This document shows, piece after piece, positions 24,501 through 37,507 of a stretch of 64,000 nt of DNA (positions are counted from its first letter, which is position 1; each line of letters opens with the position of its first letter). The notes below the pieces were generated by a model. That model had not been told where the DNA came from and ran no database searches. It saw only the letters and a list, made by a program, of their open reading frames with translations. The position numbers were made by a program, and so were the translations under genes. The stretch covers positions 8,177,501 through 8,241,500 of the forward strand of contig NC_064043.1 in NCBI RefSeq assembly GCF_932526225.1, written 5' to 3'. This stretch comes from Nematostella vectensis. Its lineage: Eukaryota > Cnidaria > Anthozoa > Actiniaria > Edwardsiidae.

Positions 24501-27500
24501 TGTAATTTCGTTTTTAGTAGAAAATATAAAAAGTAAAAACTATAGAGTGAAGTCGTGTGTTAAAAAGGTGCCGAAAATTTTATAATTTCCGTTAATAATT
24601 AGCCTCGAATGGAATGGCATTTATTAAGCAGCAGGGATGCTAGTGAAATGTTATTTGGATTTGATACGCTTCCTGAAGTCACGCTAGAAATTCATCCATT
24701 TCTGGCAACACGATTAATTTGGTAATTACTAGCGGGATTACATAGTTTAGTACAGAAGGCCCGCCGCTTGAAATACTCGTGTCTGGCCTCTGCACAACAT
24801 AACACGAGTTAAAATGCCAACGTTATTTACCAACAAAACCAATGTTTCCTTTTCTTTTTCATGGGCCTTCTACAACCACCCCCCCCTCCCCTCCCCCAGC
24901 CCCAGCTCGCACCAAGCGTTGCTTCTTTTTCTTTATTGTTTTGACATTATGCGCTGATAAAGAGATGGATAAATCGATTCTAATAAATCGATCAATAAGA
25001 TAATTCTTTTTCTCCTTGTGAGCGCTTATATCGTATTGTTTTACGTACATTTAGGTCTTTGAACAATTAGAAACCTGCAATTAATTAGCATCGTAGTAAA
25101 ACGATAATTCTCACACCCATCATGATAAAAAAAAGTTTTCCCGCCAATTTCCCCGGTTATTCCCGGATGATCGCGCATGCGCCTTACAACCAAATATGGT
25201 ATCCATTGCTCTTGCACTCTTTCTGTATGTACTTACCCATTATGCTCCCAACAGGAGCTATCGACAAGGATCTTTGCTACGTCTTTTGTTATCTCCAACT
25301 AAAATAAAACCCACAAAATAATCGATGAGTTGAGCTGACAGTTGGAGAACATGGGTCTATTAGCGTAGAAAGGGAGAAAAGTAAAATTAAAATCGTCTAA
25401 AGGCAATTTGAAAAATAACAGGCTTTTAGTTTATACAAAAAGAACAGCGGGTCGTACAAAAAGGTAGAAAATGTCCGCGAACACCCACTGTCTTTTAATG
25501 GGAAATTTCTAAATTCAAAGAAGTAGGCAAGGAGAAAGATTATCACAAGCTACTTAGTGTCTTGATTGTATTCTTCGTACGCTGTTATAACAAGTGAGGT
25601 GAGTCTAGGTAAGGTAAAATGAGGTTGAGGTGAGCTATTGAAAAAAAAGACAAGGCGATGTGAGTTGAGTTGAAGTAAAGCAAGATGAGTTGAGAGGATG
25701 TGAGATGAGGTTTATAGATCCAGGGTTAACAGGGTCAAATAGTATCTGCGAGGTAAGCAACGGCAGGTTCACGTCAGTTTATAGCATTCTGCATGTAAGC
25801 TGATAGAGCATACGGCTAGATGTTAACAAAATGAGATATGGCGATGGCAGGCTTTTAACAAAATGAAGAAATAGATACGTCTAACGTACGTCAGTTAGTG
25901 AAATAAAAAAAAAACAATGGCAAATTGCAAACGATCTTAAGGCAATGCAAATACCCTTTCACATAAGACACGAAACAAGAGATAACTATATTGACCTTAC
26001 AAACGCAGATAAAATATCTCGTAAGGTTAATTTTCCGCGCAGATATTTCGAGGTAATAGCTGACATAGCTACGGCTCTGTGGCGGCAAAAGGTCAGTGCT
26101 ATTTGTCACTTAGCCTTTCTCGGTACAGACACAAAGTCGTCAACATCACGGCGCGCAAAAAGCGCATTACATGACGCTAGCCTATTAATCGATCAAAAGT
26201 CAAGTTTGTCAGTCCGTACTGTAGAGCTTTGGCATAGACGAGTGGCAGTTTTGTCGTATTAAGAGTTAACTGGTTTATTGGTGTGCCATAAGGCTGGATG
26301 ATAAGAGACTCTGGGTGGTATATCGAGATTGGAAACGTGCGACAACAGAAGTTGTTTTTCATCTTCAGCACAGCGCCAACGAAATGTGGTAAAACTAGGA
26401 CGCAATTACGTTGGCGTATTCAATCCGATTATAAAGCTATGATGTATCATGCGGGCTATGAGAAAAATTCATAACGACAATACAAGAGCTTTTGCACTAG
26501 CTAGATATATTAACGAAGCGACTTGTAATCAGCGTAATCCGGATATTAGCGCGCAATCTGGAAAACTTAAGCACTTGCGGCAAGTTTACTGAATAAAAGG
26601 ACGGTCAAAATATCGCATAAAGGCTTGCCGCTTATAGAATTCGCCTATTGGATTCCAAATGGCAAATATGGGGGGGGGGGGGGGGGGTCCAAATGATAAA
26701 AAAAAAAAAACAATAAAAATACGCATCCAAATGATAAAAACACTTAAAATACGTATTTAAGTAAAATCACTATAAAGAGAAAGTGAGCTTCCCGAGCCAA
26801 TCGTATGTCAATCGCATTAATTATTTTGCTGGTTTATGGCAAGAACATAGGAGACAGCATGCTGATATTAGGGGAACTATTAGGGGAAGATTAAAAAAAA
26901 AGTTTATATAAAGATCGTTTACTAAGGTGAACCAACAGTTTTCGAAATTTTATTGTCAGGATATCAAAGTTGGTCTCTCTTAATTAGCATTTGATGTGAA
27001 TTTTATCTGATTTCATGAGCCCCAATTAGCCTTATTTCCACACACCTTCCGCTTATCCTTAAATCACATACGCAAGTACGAGATAAGTACAAAGTAGGCC
27101 GGATAGATAGGTCTACTGACGATTATTGCAGGTTTAATGATTACCCATAAAAAATGTGTGCATGTCAAGAAATTTCTCAGGATAAAAACACCTGAGTGCA
27201 CTTTCTGTTAAAAGTATCTGTGTGAAAATTCGCATTTAAATTATCACCCAGATAAAAAGTATGGGAGAGTTTAAATCAATATAAGCTAACGACAAATCGT
27301 TAAAATACAGACACCAGAGCTCTGTTTGAAGTCATTTGCCTGTTTGCTTATCGGCCGACGGTTACCTGAGTTTGGGGGAATTACGGGAATGAAGACTCCT
27401 CAAGATAACAGAGAGAAGGGGGGGGGGGGGAGGGAGTCTGACAAATCGCAGTTCTATTTGAAATAATACTGTTGTCGGGCGGTCTCAAAGGGAGAAAGCT

Positions 27501-29420
27501 AGCATCAAATATTTGTAATGATAATAATGATAAGTAAAACAAAAAACGCACAATCTATCTATATTATTCTGTTTCCAGTAAAAATATGACAAAACCCAAA
27601 ACCCATTGTATTTTTCGCTAGCAGGACTGCCATTTGACAACTGGCACTTGCCCTTTGCGCTGGAAACCAAGGGAGTGCATATCCAATTGTTAAAACTGCA
27701 GACTGCTTGCTGAGCAGCCTTGTCTCGTTAATAGAGGAGATCAGTGAATTTTAGACGGAAGTTTGGGATATCCGCTATTCTTTCGTATATTTGATTATCT
27801 TGCTGTTTAGGTGAAGCTGCGCAAATCAAGATCTCTTCATAATCTAGTCTCAAGGTAGAGGGAAGTGCACTAGACTTTTAGCTAGAAAAACATCAAAGGT
27901 CGCCGCCAAGGCTAACGAGGCATCTCTCCCGCAGGGTTAGAGATGAGAGAAAAATAGGCAGGAATGGAAAAGGAAGGAGAGGATTAAAAAAGCAATGCTA
28001 TATAGCATAGATACGAAAACATAGATGACAAAACATGTAGCTATGAAGATATACAAAAAGGGTAAGAAGAGAAAATGAGACAAAAAAATGGAGAGTATGT
28101 AAAAAAAGATAAAAGTACAAAACGTCTGATCTATTATTTAAAGTTAGCCATTAGAGTTCGTTTTCTGATGCCACAACATTTGAGTTTACAAATCTCTTTT
28201 GGATAATAAAAAAAGTTTATATTCATTGCTGTGGCAGCTACAGTATAAATTACGAAGTTGGCGAACGCAAGGATAATTGTTTGAATGATTAGCATTTTGT
28301 CATTGAAGTTTTGATTTGCTAAAACTAACTCTTTATTTTCAAAAGATGAATTTGTTTGGGTTTTACCTTAGAAATTTATCTCATTTCGTGGGTACTTATA
28401 TTACAAAATTGTGGCAAATTCGCTTGCTTCATTCGTCAGTTATACCACGCGCGCACACAGCGCGAAACGCAATCAACACGCTCAAATAAAAAAATAATCT
28501 TCCTGGAATCAGAGTCAAGGTCGTTGTTTATCCTTATTGTCATTATCAAATAGAAAATGCAGAAACACGTCCGTTAACTTATTAACGGAGCCTGTTTTGT
28601 GCATGATGACGGTTTAGATGAATCGTCAGTTAAAAGGTTACCTGGAAACGATGTCTATTCGTCTTTGAAACCACCGACCTCAAGGGCTTTTAGAAAAATA
28701 TAAAAATACCGAAAATCAATTTGTCATTTTTTTCTAGTCAAGAGCTCTATATAAAAACTACTGAAAATCAAGTAGTTTTCCAGCAGCTTCAAATGATTTT
28801 CTGTACGATTTTGCCAGAGCTTGCTTTTTTTTATTTTCATTAGGGCGTTAATCAATTCGAGCCATTAGAATCTATTGACTTGAATTATAGTAGGGTATTT
28901 AGAATCAGAGGGGAGAGGCACCCTAGATGTGCAGCTGCTAGAGATGAAATGTGTGCGGCATTTGGTCCGGAAAAAAATATATATAAACAGTCCTGACGAG
29001 TTAGACTGACCATATATAATAGACACGGCCGATTACTTGATTCAACGGCAAACTAGAACGTGCATGATAAAAATCGTAACATTTTGGGTACATAGATATT
29101 GTTAATGGATCCTCAATTACAGTAGCCTAGTCGCCCAACATCATACGAAAAACACATATACCGATTTATCCCTTTGCTGGACAGTCCGGTGATAAAAGAG
29201 GATTAAAATGAGATTATAGCATAAAATCAGCAGAGCCTTATTGCACTTGAACTTGGGAGATGTGGCGTCGGTAAAAAAATGCAAGCATATACCACTTGTG
29301 TAGCATGCAATTTACGAAAGACTTGAGGGGAAATGATGATAATGTTATTCATTGGCCACCATCGGCACCGATCTAAGTGGTGTTACGGTTAGACAAGTGG
29401 TGTAACACCTCTATTAAGCG
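21580..29420. other. Long gene-poor stretch
   Basis: About 7.8 kb of AT-rich sequence without a gene I can support on either strand. It holds homopolymers (poly-A near 22760, poly-G near 26671-26688 and 27419-27431), a GAGGT/GAGTT purine-rich imperfect repeat at about 25595-25710, and a short duplicated block (CCGTTTTRTARAGGTRTC) at about 23291 and 23357. The 105-codon frame at 25945-26262 has no recognisable domain. Confidence 0.4.
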
Positions 29421-29433
29421 ATCATATTGAAAG

Positions 29434-29434
29434 T

Positions 29435-29521
<87 letters not shown>

Positions 29522-29540
29522 CTTGCCCGCCCGCCCGCCC
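29434..29540. repeat. (CTGC)n tetranucleotide microsatellite
   Basis: About 22 uninterrupted CTGC units, decaying at the right edge into CCGC units. The minus-strand frame across it (29373-29603) translates to a QAGR repeat and is not a gene. Confidence 0.95.
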
Positions 29541-29599
29541 GTCACTTACCACGTTTTGTGCCATCCAGTGTCTTAACTGTTGCTTTTGGTCTAGAAAAG

Positions 29600-30714
29600 A
29601 CATAACAGAAAACTAAGCTTTACAAGTAATAAAATATTTTACCACTACGGTGACAACATGCTTGCTCCAAGCGAGTTACCACCTATTATTTTCACGGTAG
29701 TATAATTGGAACAGTGAAATCTTGATAAACAATGACGTCCTTTGTATATCGATCGACAGTACCGGTCCTGCCAACGAGACATGGAAATAAATCCAGACAA
29801 GGCGGAAATTGTATGCTTAACGCATCTATAAAATGATAACTCGAAAAAAAGGCTAACGCTCCGAACCTTGTGTTGATTCATTCCACCACACTTACGCAAA
29901 CCACCCAGTTTTTTACAGCTTGTTTGTAGCTTTATCGTCATACCAACAACGAGGCATATAATTTGTTTGCCCTATGAAATAATATCGAGATTTCAGTGTG
30001 TTTTTATCTTCTTCAAAAGGACTCTTTCCGTCCTAATGATACCGCTGTGAACAATCTGATTCTTACCATTGTTAACGGCGAATGTCACATACTCTATTGA
30101 TTCCCACGAAAAAAGTCTTTGTTTCTGTAGTTGCAGCGAGACCAAAAGTGAGTCCCAATAAAGGCGCATAATGTGTCTAGCAAATAAGAGAATTTATCAA
30201 AAATTACAACAAAACCACACATGCACTCGAAAGAAAATTACTCTTTACACATTGCTCCTTGATATGGATATATGGGATATGCGCGAATACCTCTCTTAGG
30301 GCAGTTAGACAGGCTTTCGCATCGCAAAGCCAAACGAATCACTTCCAGGTGAAACAGACCCAGTGAGGGTGATTCTTTAGGAAATTATTATTTTCTTGTC
30401 CAGCTAATGCCAAACAATAAATGTAAGTTGTATCTTTTACCGTAAAATACAAGCATTGCTGATTTTGTCTACGTCTAGCTAGGAGCTGTGAGTTGAAAAA
30501 TCGAGGCATAAAGCACTGTGGGACAGATTTTGGTTCGTTTTTGGTTAGAAGTCCGTTTTTGTAAATTCTGCTTAAAATAGCCGAGGAGCAGCAACAATGA
30601 AAAATAAGAGAAACCGAAAAGGGTATTATTAAATATGACTGCATTTTACAGTGAAATGCATCACAAGTCGGAACGATCCACGGCTCTGGCTGTCCTACCG
30701 CCCGTGGCACGCTG
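29600..30714. other. Intergenic, possible faint LINE trace
   Basis: No supported gene. At 29775-29825 the plus strand reads QRDMEINPDKAEIVCL, similar to the segment after the catalytic FADD box of LINE reverse transcriptases. It is too short to call. The 123-codon minus frame at 30339-30710 has no recognisable features. Confidence 0.3.
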
Positions 30715-31565
30715 GATGATAACCCGAGAAATCAATGCACACTGTATTTTGTGATGTCGTAATGACATTTGTTTGCGCGTGCCATTTACGCGCACTGTTG
30801 CTTGTGACGTTATAACAACATTTGTTTACGCGTGTCATTTACGCGCACTGTTCATTGTGATGTAATAATAACATTTGTTCACGCGTGTTTCATTTACGCT
30901 CGCTGTTTCTTATGATGTAATAATTACATTTTTTATGCGTGTTTTATTTACGCGCACTGCTCCTTGTGATGTCATAATTACATTTGTTTACGCGTCTTTC
31001 ATTTACGCGCACTGTTGCTTATGACGTAATAATTACATTTGTTTACGCGTATCATTTACGCGAACTGCTCCTTGTGATGTCACAACTACATTTGTTTACG
31101 CGTATCATTTACGCGAACTGCTCCTTGTGATGTCACAACTACATTTGTTTACGCGTGTTTCGTTTACGCGCACTGTTCTTGTGATGTCATAATTAAATTT
31201 GTTTACGCGTGTGACATTTACGCACATAGTTCCTTGTGATTTCATATTTAAATATGTTTAAACGTGTTTCATTTACGCGCACTGTTCCTTGTGATGTCAT
31301 TATTACATTTGTTTACGCGTGTCATTTACGCGCGCTGTTCCTTGTGATGTCATAATTGAGTTTGTTCACGCGTGTCATTTACGCGCACTGTTCCTTGTGA
31401 TGTCATAATAAAATTTGTTTACCCGTGTGTCCTTTACGCGCACTTTTCCTTGTGATGTCATAATTACATTTGTTTACGCGTTTTTCATTTATGCACTTTC
31501 ATTTTTTCCTTGTGATGTTATATTTACATTTGTTTACTAATTTTTAACACGTCTTTAAAACGTTT
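30715..31565. repeat. Diverged left arm of the 60-bp satellite
   Basis: About 14 diverged copies of a unit of roughly 55-62 bp: CATTTACGCGCACTGTTCC, then TTGTGATGTCATAATTACAT, then TTGTTTACGCGTG. The unit aligns with the homogeneous 60-bp unit to the right (ACGCG, CTGTTC, TTGT, AATTACA landmarks in the same order). This is the older, un-homogenised edge of the same array. Confidence 0.9.
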
Positions 31566-34500
31566 TTTTATCCACGCGCATGGTTCTGTGTTGTTCACGC
31601 GCGTCTGTTTATGCTCTACGCGCCGTATTCTTTGTGTTGTCATAATTAAAAAAGTTTACGCGCGTCTGTTTATGATCTACGCGTACTGTTCTTTGTGTTG
31701 TGATGATTACAATTGTTCACGCGCGTCTGTTTATGATCTACGCGTACTGTTCTTTGTTTGTCTTAATTACAATTGGTCACGCGTGTCTGTTTATGATCTA
31801 CGCGTACTGTTCTTTGTTTGTCTCACGCGCGTCTGTTTATGATCTACGCGTACTCTTCTTTGTTTTGTCTTAATTACAATTGTTCACGCGCGTCTGTTTA
31901 TGATCTACGCGTACTGTTCTTTGTTTGTCTTAATTACAATTGTTCACGCGCGTCTGTTTATGATCTACGCGTACTGTTCTTTGTTTGTCTTAATTACAAT
32001 TGTTCACGCGCGTCTGTTTATGATCTACGCGTACTGTTCTTTGTTTGTCTTAATTACAATTGTTCACGCGCGTCTGTTTATGATCTACGCGTACTGTTCT
32101 TTGTTTGTCTTAATTACAATTGTTCACGCGCGTCTGTTTATGATCTACGCGTACTGTTCTTTGTTTGTCTTAATTACAATTATTCACGCGTGTCTGTGAT
32201 CTACGCGTACTGTTCTTTGTTTGTCTTAGTTACAATTGTTCACGCGCGTCTGTTTATGATCTACGCGTACTGTTCTTTGTTCGTCTTAATTACAATTGTT
32301 CACGCGTGTCTGTTTATGATCTACGCGTTCTGTTCTTTGTTTGTTTTAATTACAATTGTTCACGCGCGTCTGTTTATGATCCACGCGTACTTTTCTTGGT
32401 TTGTTTTAATTACAATTGTTCACGCGGGTCTGTTTATGATCTACGCGTACTGTTCTTTGTTTGTCTTAATTACAATTATTCACGCGTGTCTGTTTATGAT
32501 CTACGCGTTCTGTTCTTTGTTTGTTTTAATTACAATTGTTCACGCGCGTCTGTTTATGATCCACGCGTACTGTTCTTTGTTTGTTTTAATTACAATTGTT
32601 CACGCGCGTCTGTTTATGATCTACGCGTACTGTTCTTTGTTTGTCTTAATTACAATTATTCACGCGCGTCTGTTTATGATCTACGCGTACTGTTCTTTGT
32701 TTTGTCTTAATTACAATTGTTCACGCGCGTCTGTTTATGATCTACGCGTACTGTTCTTTGTTTTGTCTTAATTACAATTGTTCACGCGCGTCTGTTTATG
32801 ATCTACGCGTACTGTTCTTTGTTTGTCTTAATTACAATTGTTCACGCGCGTCTGTTTATGATCTACGCGTACTGTTCTTTGTTTGTCTTAATTACAATTG
32901 TTCACGCGCGTCTGTTTATGATCTACGCGTACTGTTCTTTGTTTGTCTTAATTACAATTATTCACGCGTGTCTGTGATCTACGCGTACTGTTCTTTGTTT
33001 GTCTTAATTACAATTGTTCACGCGCGTCTGTTTATGATCTACGCGTACTGTTCTTTGTTTGTCTTAATTACAATTGTTCACGCGTGTCTGTTTATGATCT
33101 ACGCGTACTGTTCTTTGTTTCTCTTAATTACAATTGTTCACGCGTGTCTGTTTATGATCTACGCGTACTGTTCTTTGTTTGTCTTAATTACAATTGTTCA
33201 CGCGTGTCTGTTTATGATCTACGCGTTCTGTTCTTTGTTTGTTTTAATTACAATTGTTCACGCGCGTCTGTTTATGATCCACGCGTACTGTTCTTTGTTT
33301 GTTTTAATTACAATTGTTCACGCGGGTCTGTTTATGATCTACGCGTACTGTTCTTTGTTTGTCTTAATTACAATTATTCACGCGTGTCTGTTTATGATCT
33401 ACGCGTTCTGTTCTTTGTTTGTCTTAATTACAATTGTTCACGCGCGTCTGTTTATGATCTACGCGTACTGTTCTTTGTTTGTTTTTATTACAATTGTTCA
33501 CGCGTGTCTATTTATGATCTACGCGTACTGTTCTTTGTTTGTCTTAATTACAATTATTCACGCGCGTCTGTTTATGATCTACGCGTACTGTTCTTTGTTT
33601 TGTCTTAATTACAATTGTTCACGCGCGTCTGTTTATGATCTACGCGTACTGTTCTTTGTTTTGTCTTAATTACAATTGTTCACGCGCGTCTGTTTATGAT
33701 CTACGCGTACTGTTCTTTGTTTGTCTTAATTACAATTGTTCACGCGCGTCTGTTTATGATCTACGCGTACTGTTCTTTGTTTGTCTTAATTACAATTGTT
33801 CACGCGCGTCTGTTTATGATCTACGCGTACTGTTCTTTGTTTGTCTTAATTACAATTATTCACGCGTGTCTGTGATCTACGCGTACTGTTCTTTGTTTGT
33901 CTTAATTACAATTGTTCACGCGCGTCTGTTTATGATCTACGCGTACTGTTCTTTGTTTGTCTTAATTACAATTGTTCACGCGTGTCTGTTTATGATCTAC
34001 GCGTACTGTTCTTTGTTTGTCTTAATTACAATTGTTCACGCGTGTCTGTTTATGATCTACGCGTACTGTTCTTTGTTTGTCTTAATAACAATTGTTCACG
34101 CGTGTCTGTTTATGATCTACGCGTACTGTTCTTTGTTTGTCTTAATTACAATTGTTCACGCGCGCCTGTTTATGATCTACGCGTACTGTTCTTTGTTTGT
34201 CTTAATTACAATTGTTCACGCGCGTCCGTTTATGATCTACGCGTACTGTTCTTTGTTTGTTTTTATTACAATTGTTCACGCGTGTCTATTTATGATCTAC
34301 GCGTACTGTTCTTTGTTTGTCTTAATTACAATTGTTCACGCGTGTCTGTTTATGATCTACGCGTACTGTTCTTTGTTTGTCTTAATTACAATTGTTCACG
34401 CGTGTCTGTTTATGATCTACGCGTACTGTTCTTTGTTTGTCTTAATTACAATTGTTCACGCGCGCCTGTTTATGATCTACGCGTACTGTTCTTTGTTTGT

Positions 34501-35512
34501 CTTAATTACAATTGTTCACGCGCGTCTGTTTATGATCTACGCGTACTGTTCTTTGTTTGTTTTTATTACAATTGTTCACGCGCGTCTATTTATGATCTAC
34601 GCGTACTGTTCTTTGTTTGTTTTTATTACAATTGTTCACGCGCGTCTGTTTATGATCTACGCGCACTGTTCTTTGTTTGTTTTTATTACAATTGTTCACG
34701 CGTGTCTGTTTATGATCTACGCGTACTGTTCTTTGTTTGTCTTAATTACAATTGTTCACGCGCGTCTATTTATGATCTACGCGTACTGTTCTTTGTTTGT
34801 TTTTATTACAATTGTTCACGCGCGTCTGTTTATGATCAACGCGTACTGTTCTTAGTTTGTTTTTATTACAATTGTTCACGCGCGTCTGTTTATGATCAAC
34901 GCGTACTGTTCTTAGTTTGTTTTTATTACAATTGTTCACGCGTGTCTGTTTATGATCTACGCGTACTGTTCTTTGTTTTGTCTTAATTACAATTATTCAC
35001 GCGCGTCTGTTTATGATCTACGCGTACTCTTCTTTGTTTGTTTTTATTACAATTGTTCACGCGTCTGTTTATGATCTACGCGTACTGTTCTTTGTTTGTC
35101 TTAATTACAATTGTTCACGCGCGTCTGTTTATGATCTACGCGTACTGTTCTTTGTTTGTCTTAATTACAATTGTTCACGCGCGTCTATTTATGATCTACG
35201 CGTAATGTTCTTTGTTTGTCTTAATTACAATTATTCACGCGCGTCTATTTATGATCTACGCGTACTGTTCTTTGTTTGTTTTTATTACAATTGTTCACGC
35301 GTCTGTTTATGATCTACGCGTACTGTTCTTTGTTTGTTTTAATTACAATTGTTCACGCGCGTCTGTTTATGATCTACGCGTACTGTTCTTTGTTTGTCTT
35401 AATTACAATTATTCACGCGCGTCTATTTATGATCTACGCGTACTGTTCTTTGTTTTGTTTTTATTACAATTGTTCACGCGTGTCTGTTTGATTTACGCAA
35501 ACTGTTATCTGT
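31566..35512. repeat. 60-bp satellite array, about 65 copies
   Basis: Nearly exact 60-bp units: TTCACGCGCGTCTGTTTATG, then ATCTACGCGTACTGTTCTTT, then GTTTGTCTTAATTACAATTG. Each unit carries two ACGCG boxes 21 bp apart. Variants (CGTGTC for CGCGTC, GTTTTTATT for GTCTTAATT, and a short unit lacking TTTAT) recur in the same order, giving a higher-order structure. Because 60 is divisible by three, stop-free frames of up to 406 codons run through it in two frames. They have no start context, splice signals or domain, and I do not annotate them as genes. Confidence 0.97.
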
Positions 35513-36190
35513 GTTGTCATAATTCTAACATGGTTTCAAAAGAGATATTACCTTCCACCTTTTGGATCATCATGTGACTTCAGCATGCCCAAGATGTGCT
35601 GCTCTCTGAGGCACCCCTTGCAAGGAACAGAAATATGTGTTACATTATTTAAAATGAAGATTTATACTACTACATCTACGGAATCCCCCCTACACTGTCG
35701 TTCATAACGCCTTGATCTTCTCATATTGTTCATATACCTTGTTCCCCCATAATCACTTAAATATCATTAACTTGTTCCCCCATAATCACTTAAATATCAT
35801 TATCTCCAACCATTATCTCCAGAACTTTGTTTCCAGCATCAAGGAAAATAATTCTCTATACTCAACATGTCGAGTTACAGTATAAGCCATAAATATTCAC
35901 TTAGATCTAGTATAACTACAGTAGTTTTTTGTAAAGTGTTTTTTTTTTTCAACACAAAACTTTAACCAGTAATTCAGTTGTAAAATTGCAATTGGTTTAA
36001 ATAAACACATCCTATCCTATCCTACCCTACCCCACCTAACCCCAAACGGGCGCCAGTGCTGGTATTTCATATAAGGACTTCATACCTTTGGGGAGTGAGC
36101 AACAAGCAAAGCAGCTTCTTCTATCTCTCCTTGCTGGAAAAGCTGAACAGGAAACCAGAAAGGAAAAATATGAGGATAAATCTAAAACAC
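35513..36190. other. Spacer between the satellite and a MITE
   Basis: Contains a 35-bp direct duplication (TTGTTCCCCCATAATCACTT block at about 35741 and 35775). Near 35997-36040 a TAAATAAACACA followed by ATCCT/ACCCT repeats resembles the 3' tail of a LINE on the plus strand. No gene was seen. Confidence 0.4.
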
Positions 36191-36496
36191 CAGGCGTACC
36201 CAGGGGTGCGAACCCCCCCCCCCCCCACACACACACACACACACACACAACAGCCAAAGGTCCACTTTCGGTTCTCAATAGACATGCTATTATTTGTAGA
36301 CAAAACTTTTAAGCATCATCTAGATCTCTCTGGTATGTAGCCAAATCCGACAATAAAACGTCCCGTGGAGATACTGCAAAGGCATGTTTAGATTGTTATC
36401 AGAGAAATCCCTTCCCACCCCCCGGAAATATTAGGTCCACCCGGATATCGCACCCCCCCCCCCCCCCCCCCAAGAAAAATCCTGGGTACGGGCCTG
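36191..36496. mobile_element. hAT-like MITE with 5-bp target duplication
   Basis: A 306-bp element beginning CAGGCGTACCCAGG and ending CCTGGGTACGGGCCTG (inverted). It is flanked by the direct duplication AACAC at 36186-36190 and 36497-36501. It has poly-C and (CA)n runs near the ends and no coding capacity. An inverted relative lies at 51265-51578. CAGG..CCTG ends fit hAT, though 5-bp duplications are a minority class there. Confidence 0.75.
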
Positions 36497-36715
36497 AACA
36501 CAGCCCAGCCTCTATTTCAGTTGTTTACTGACTGTCTTTAGCATTAAAGGGAGAGGCATATGGGCCAGGAAGTATGGGCAAACACAAGGTTCCTCTCAAA
36601 TGCGAGTAGTCCCATTGCAAGTTAGTAGAAGACATCAATGATGCAAGGGAACACCCCCCTCCTTGTTCAAGCTGGGTCTAAAATGGCTACTATAAAAACT
36701 ATATTAAAATTGGGC

Positions 36716-36790
36716 AAAAAACTATTGCTTGTGCTGTCATAATTCTAATTGTTCATGTTTATCTTTTTATGATCTGCTTGCACTGTACCA
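36716..36790. repeat. Solitary diverged monomer of the 60-bp satellite
   Basis: CTTGTGCTGTCATAATTCTA, then ATTGTTCATG, then TCTTTTTATGATCTGCTTGC, then ACTGT follows the satellite landmarks in order, 1.2 kb beyond the array edge. Confidence 0.65.
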
Positions 36791-36794
36791 CTCT

Positions 36795-37507
36795 CATCCT
36801 TGCAGTGTACTCAATTATGAGCTCCTCCTCATTTTGGTCGGAATCCTGAAGCAACAAAAAACTTGTTATATGTGAATCTTTGGAAACTAACACTGACAAC
36901 ACAATACACTGTGATAATGGACACAGGGGGTTCATTTAGGCCCTGCGGCCGGCGGACCCGCCAGCTACTATTTTCTGAGCACCGGCTACTTAAGTCTATT
37001 AATGTTTTATTTGAACTAATAAACTTTCACCCCCTACTTATCAAAATCAACTGCCTACTCTGAAAAGTAATGAAACCCCTGGGACACCAAGGCCAGAATT
37101 GTAAAGGATTGAAAAGAACGAAATTTCAAGTTAGCAATGTCTTTATAACTAATACACACCCACAATTAAAAATAACAAATCCCTTGAGACTTTAGTTTTA
37201 GGTTCTTGATCAAACAGAATGCTTAACATGAGCAAAATAACTAATGATTTCATAGAGATAGAGGCCTGCCTTCAACTCTTATTCCACAATGCCTATGCAG
37301 ACCATCAAGCTTTTCTACAGCTTGACTATAGTTCTAGTCAACACCCTTCTTTTATACATAGGTTGGCTGTATGGGGAAAATACTTATAACTACAAGATGA
37401 TAGCATACTATGTATGTTTTGGGGGTTTCTGTAGGGTGTGGCTATCCTTCATTACATAAAAATGTGCAAATTTAAATCCTAAAACATCAGTGCTAATTCC
37501 TTTATTA
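36795..37507. other. Downstream flank of the coiled-coil gene
   Basis: Probably 3' UTR and intergenic sequence of the minus-strand gene ending at 37508. An AATAAA on the minus strand lies within about 15 bases of its stop. No other gene was seen. Confidence 0.4.

Noticed and set aside
25945-26262. 105-codon plus-strand frame
   Set aside because: No domain, no repeat, no supporting splice context; typical of chance frames in this window.
29373-29603. Minus-strand frame with QAGR repeats
   Set aside because: Pure translation of the CTGC microsatellite.
29765-29830. QRDMEINPDKAEIVCL as a LINE reverse transcriptase relic
   Set aside because: Only about 16 residues resemble the motif and nothing recognisable surrounds it; too short to annotate separately.
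31566-35512. CRISPR-like array
   Set aside because: Units are contiguous without unique spacers, and the context is an animal nuclear genome.
31588-35577. Long open frames of 100-406 codons on the plus strand
   Set aside because: They are translations of the 60-bp satellite. The unit length is a multiple of three and stops are absent in several frames at once; there is no splice or start context and no domain.
36036-36340. Frames with VCVCVCV or THTHTHT tracts
   Set aside because: Translations of the (CA)n and poly-C runs inside a MITE.
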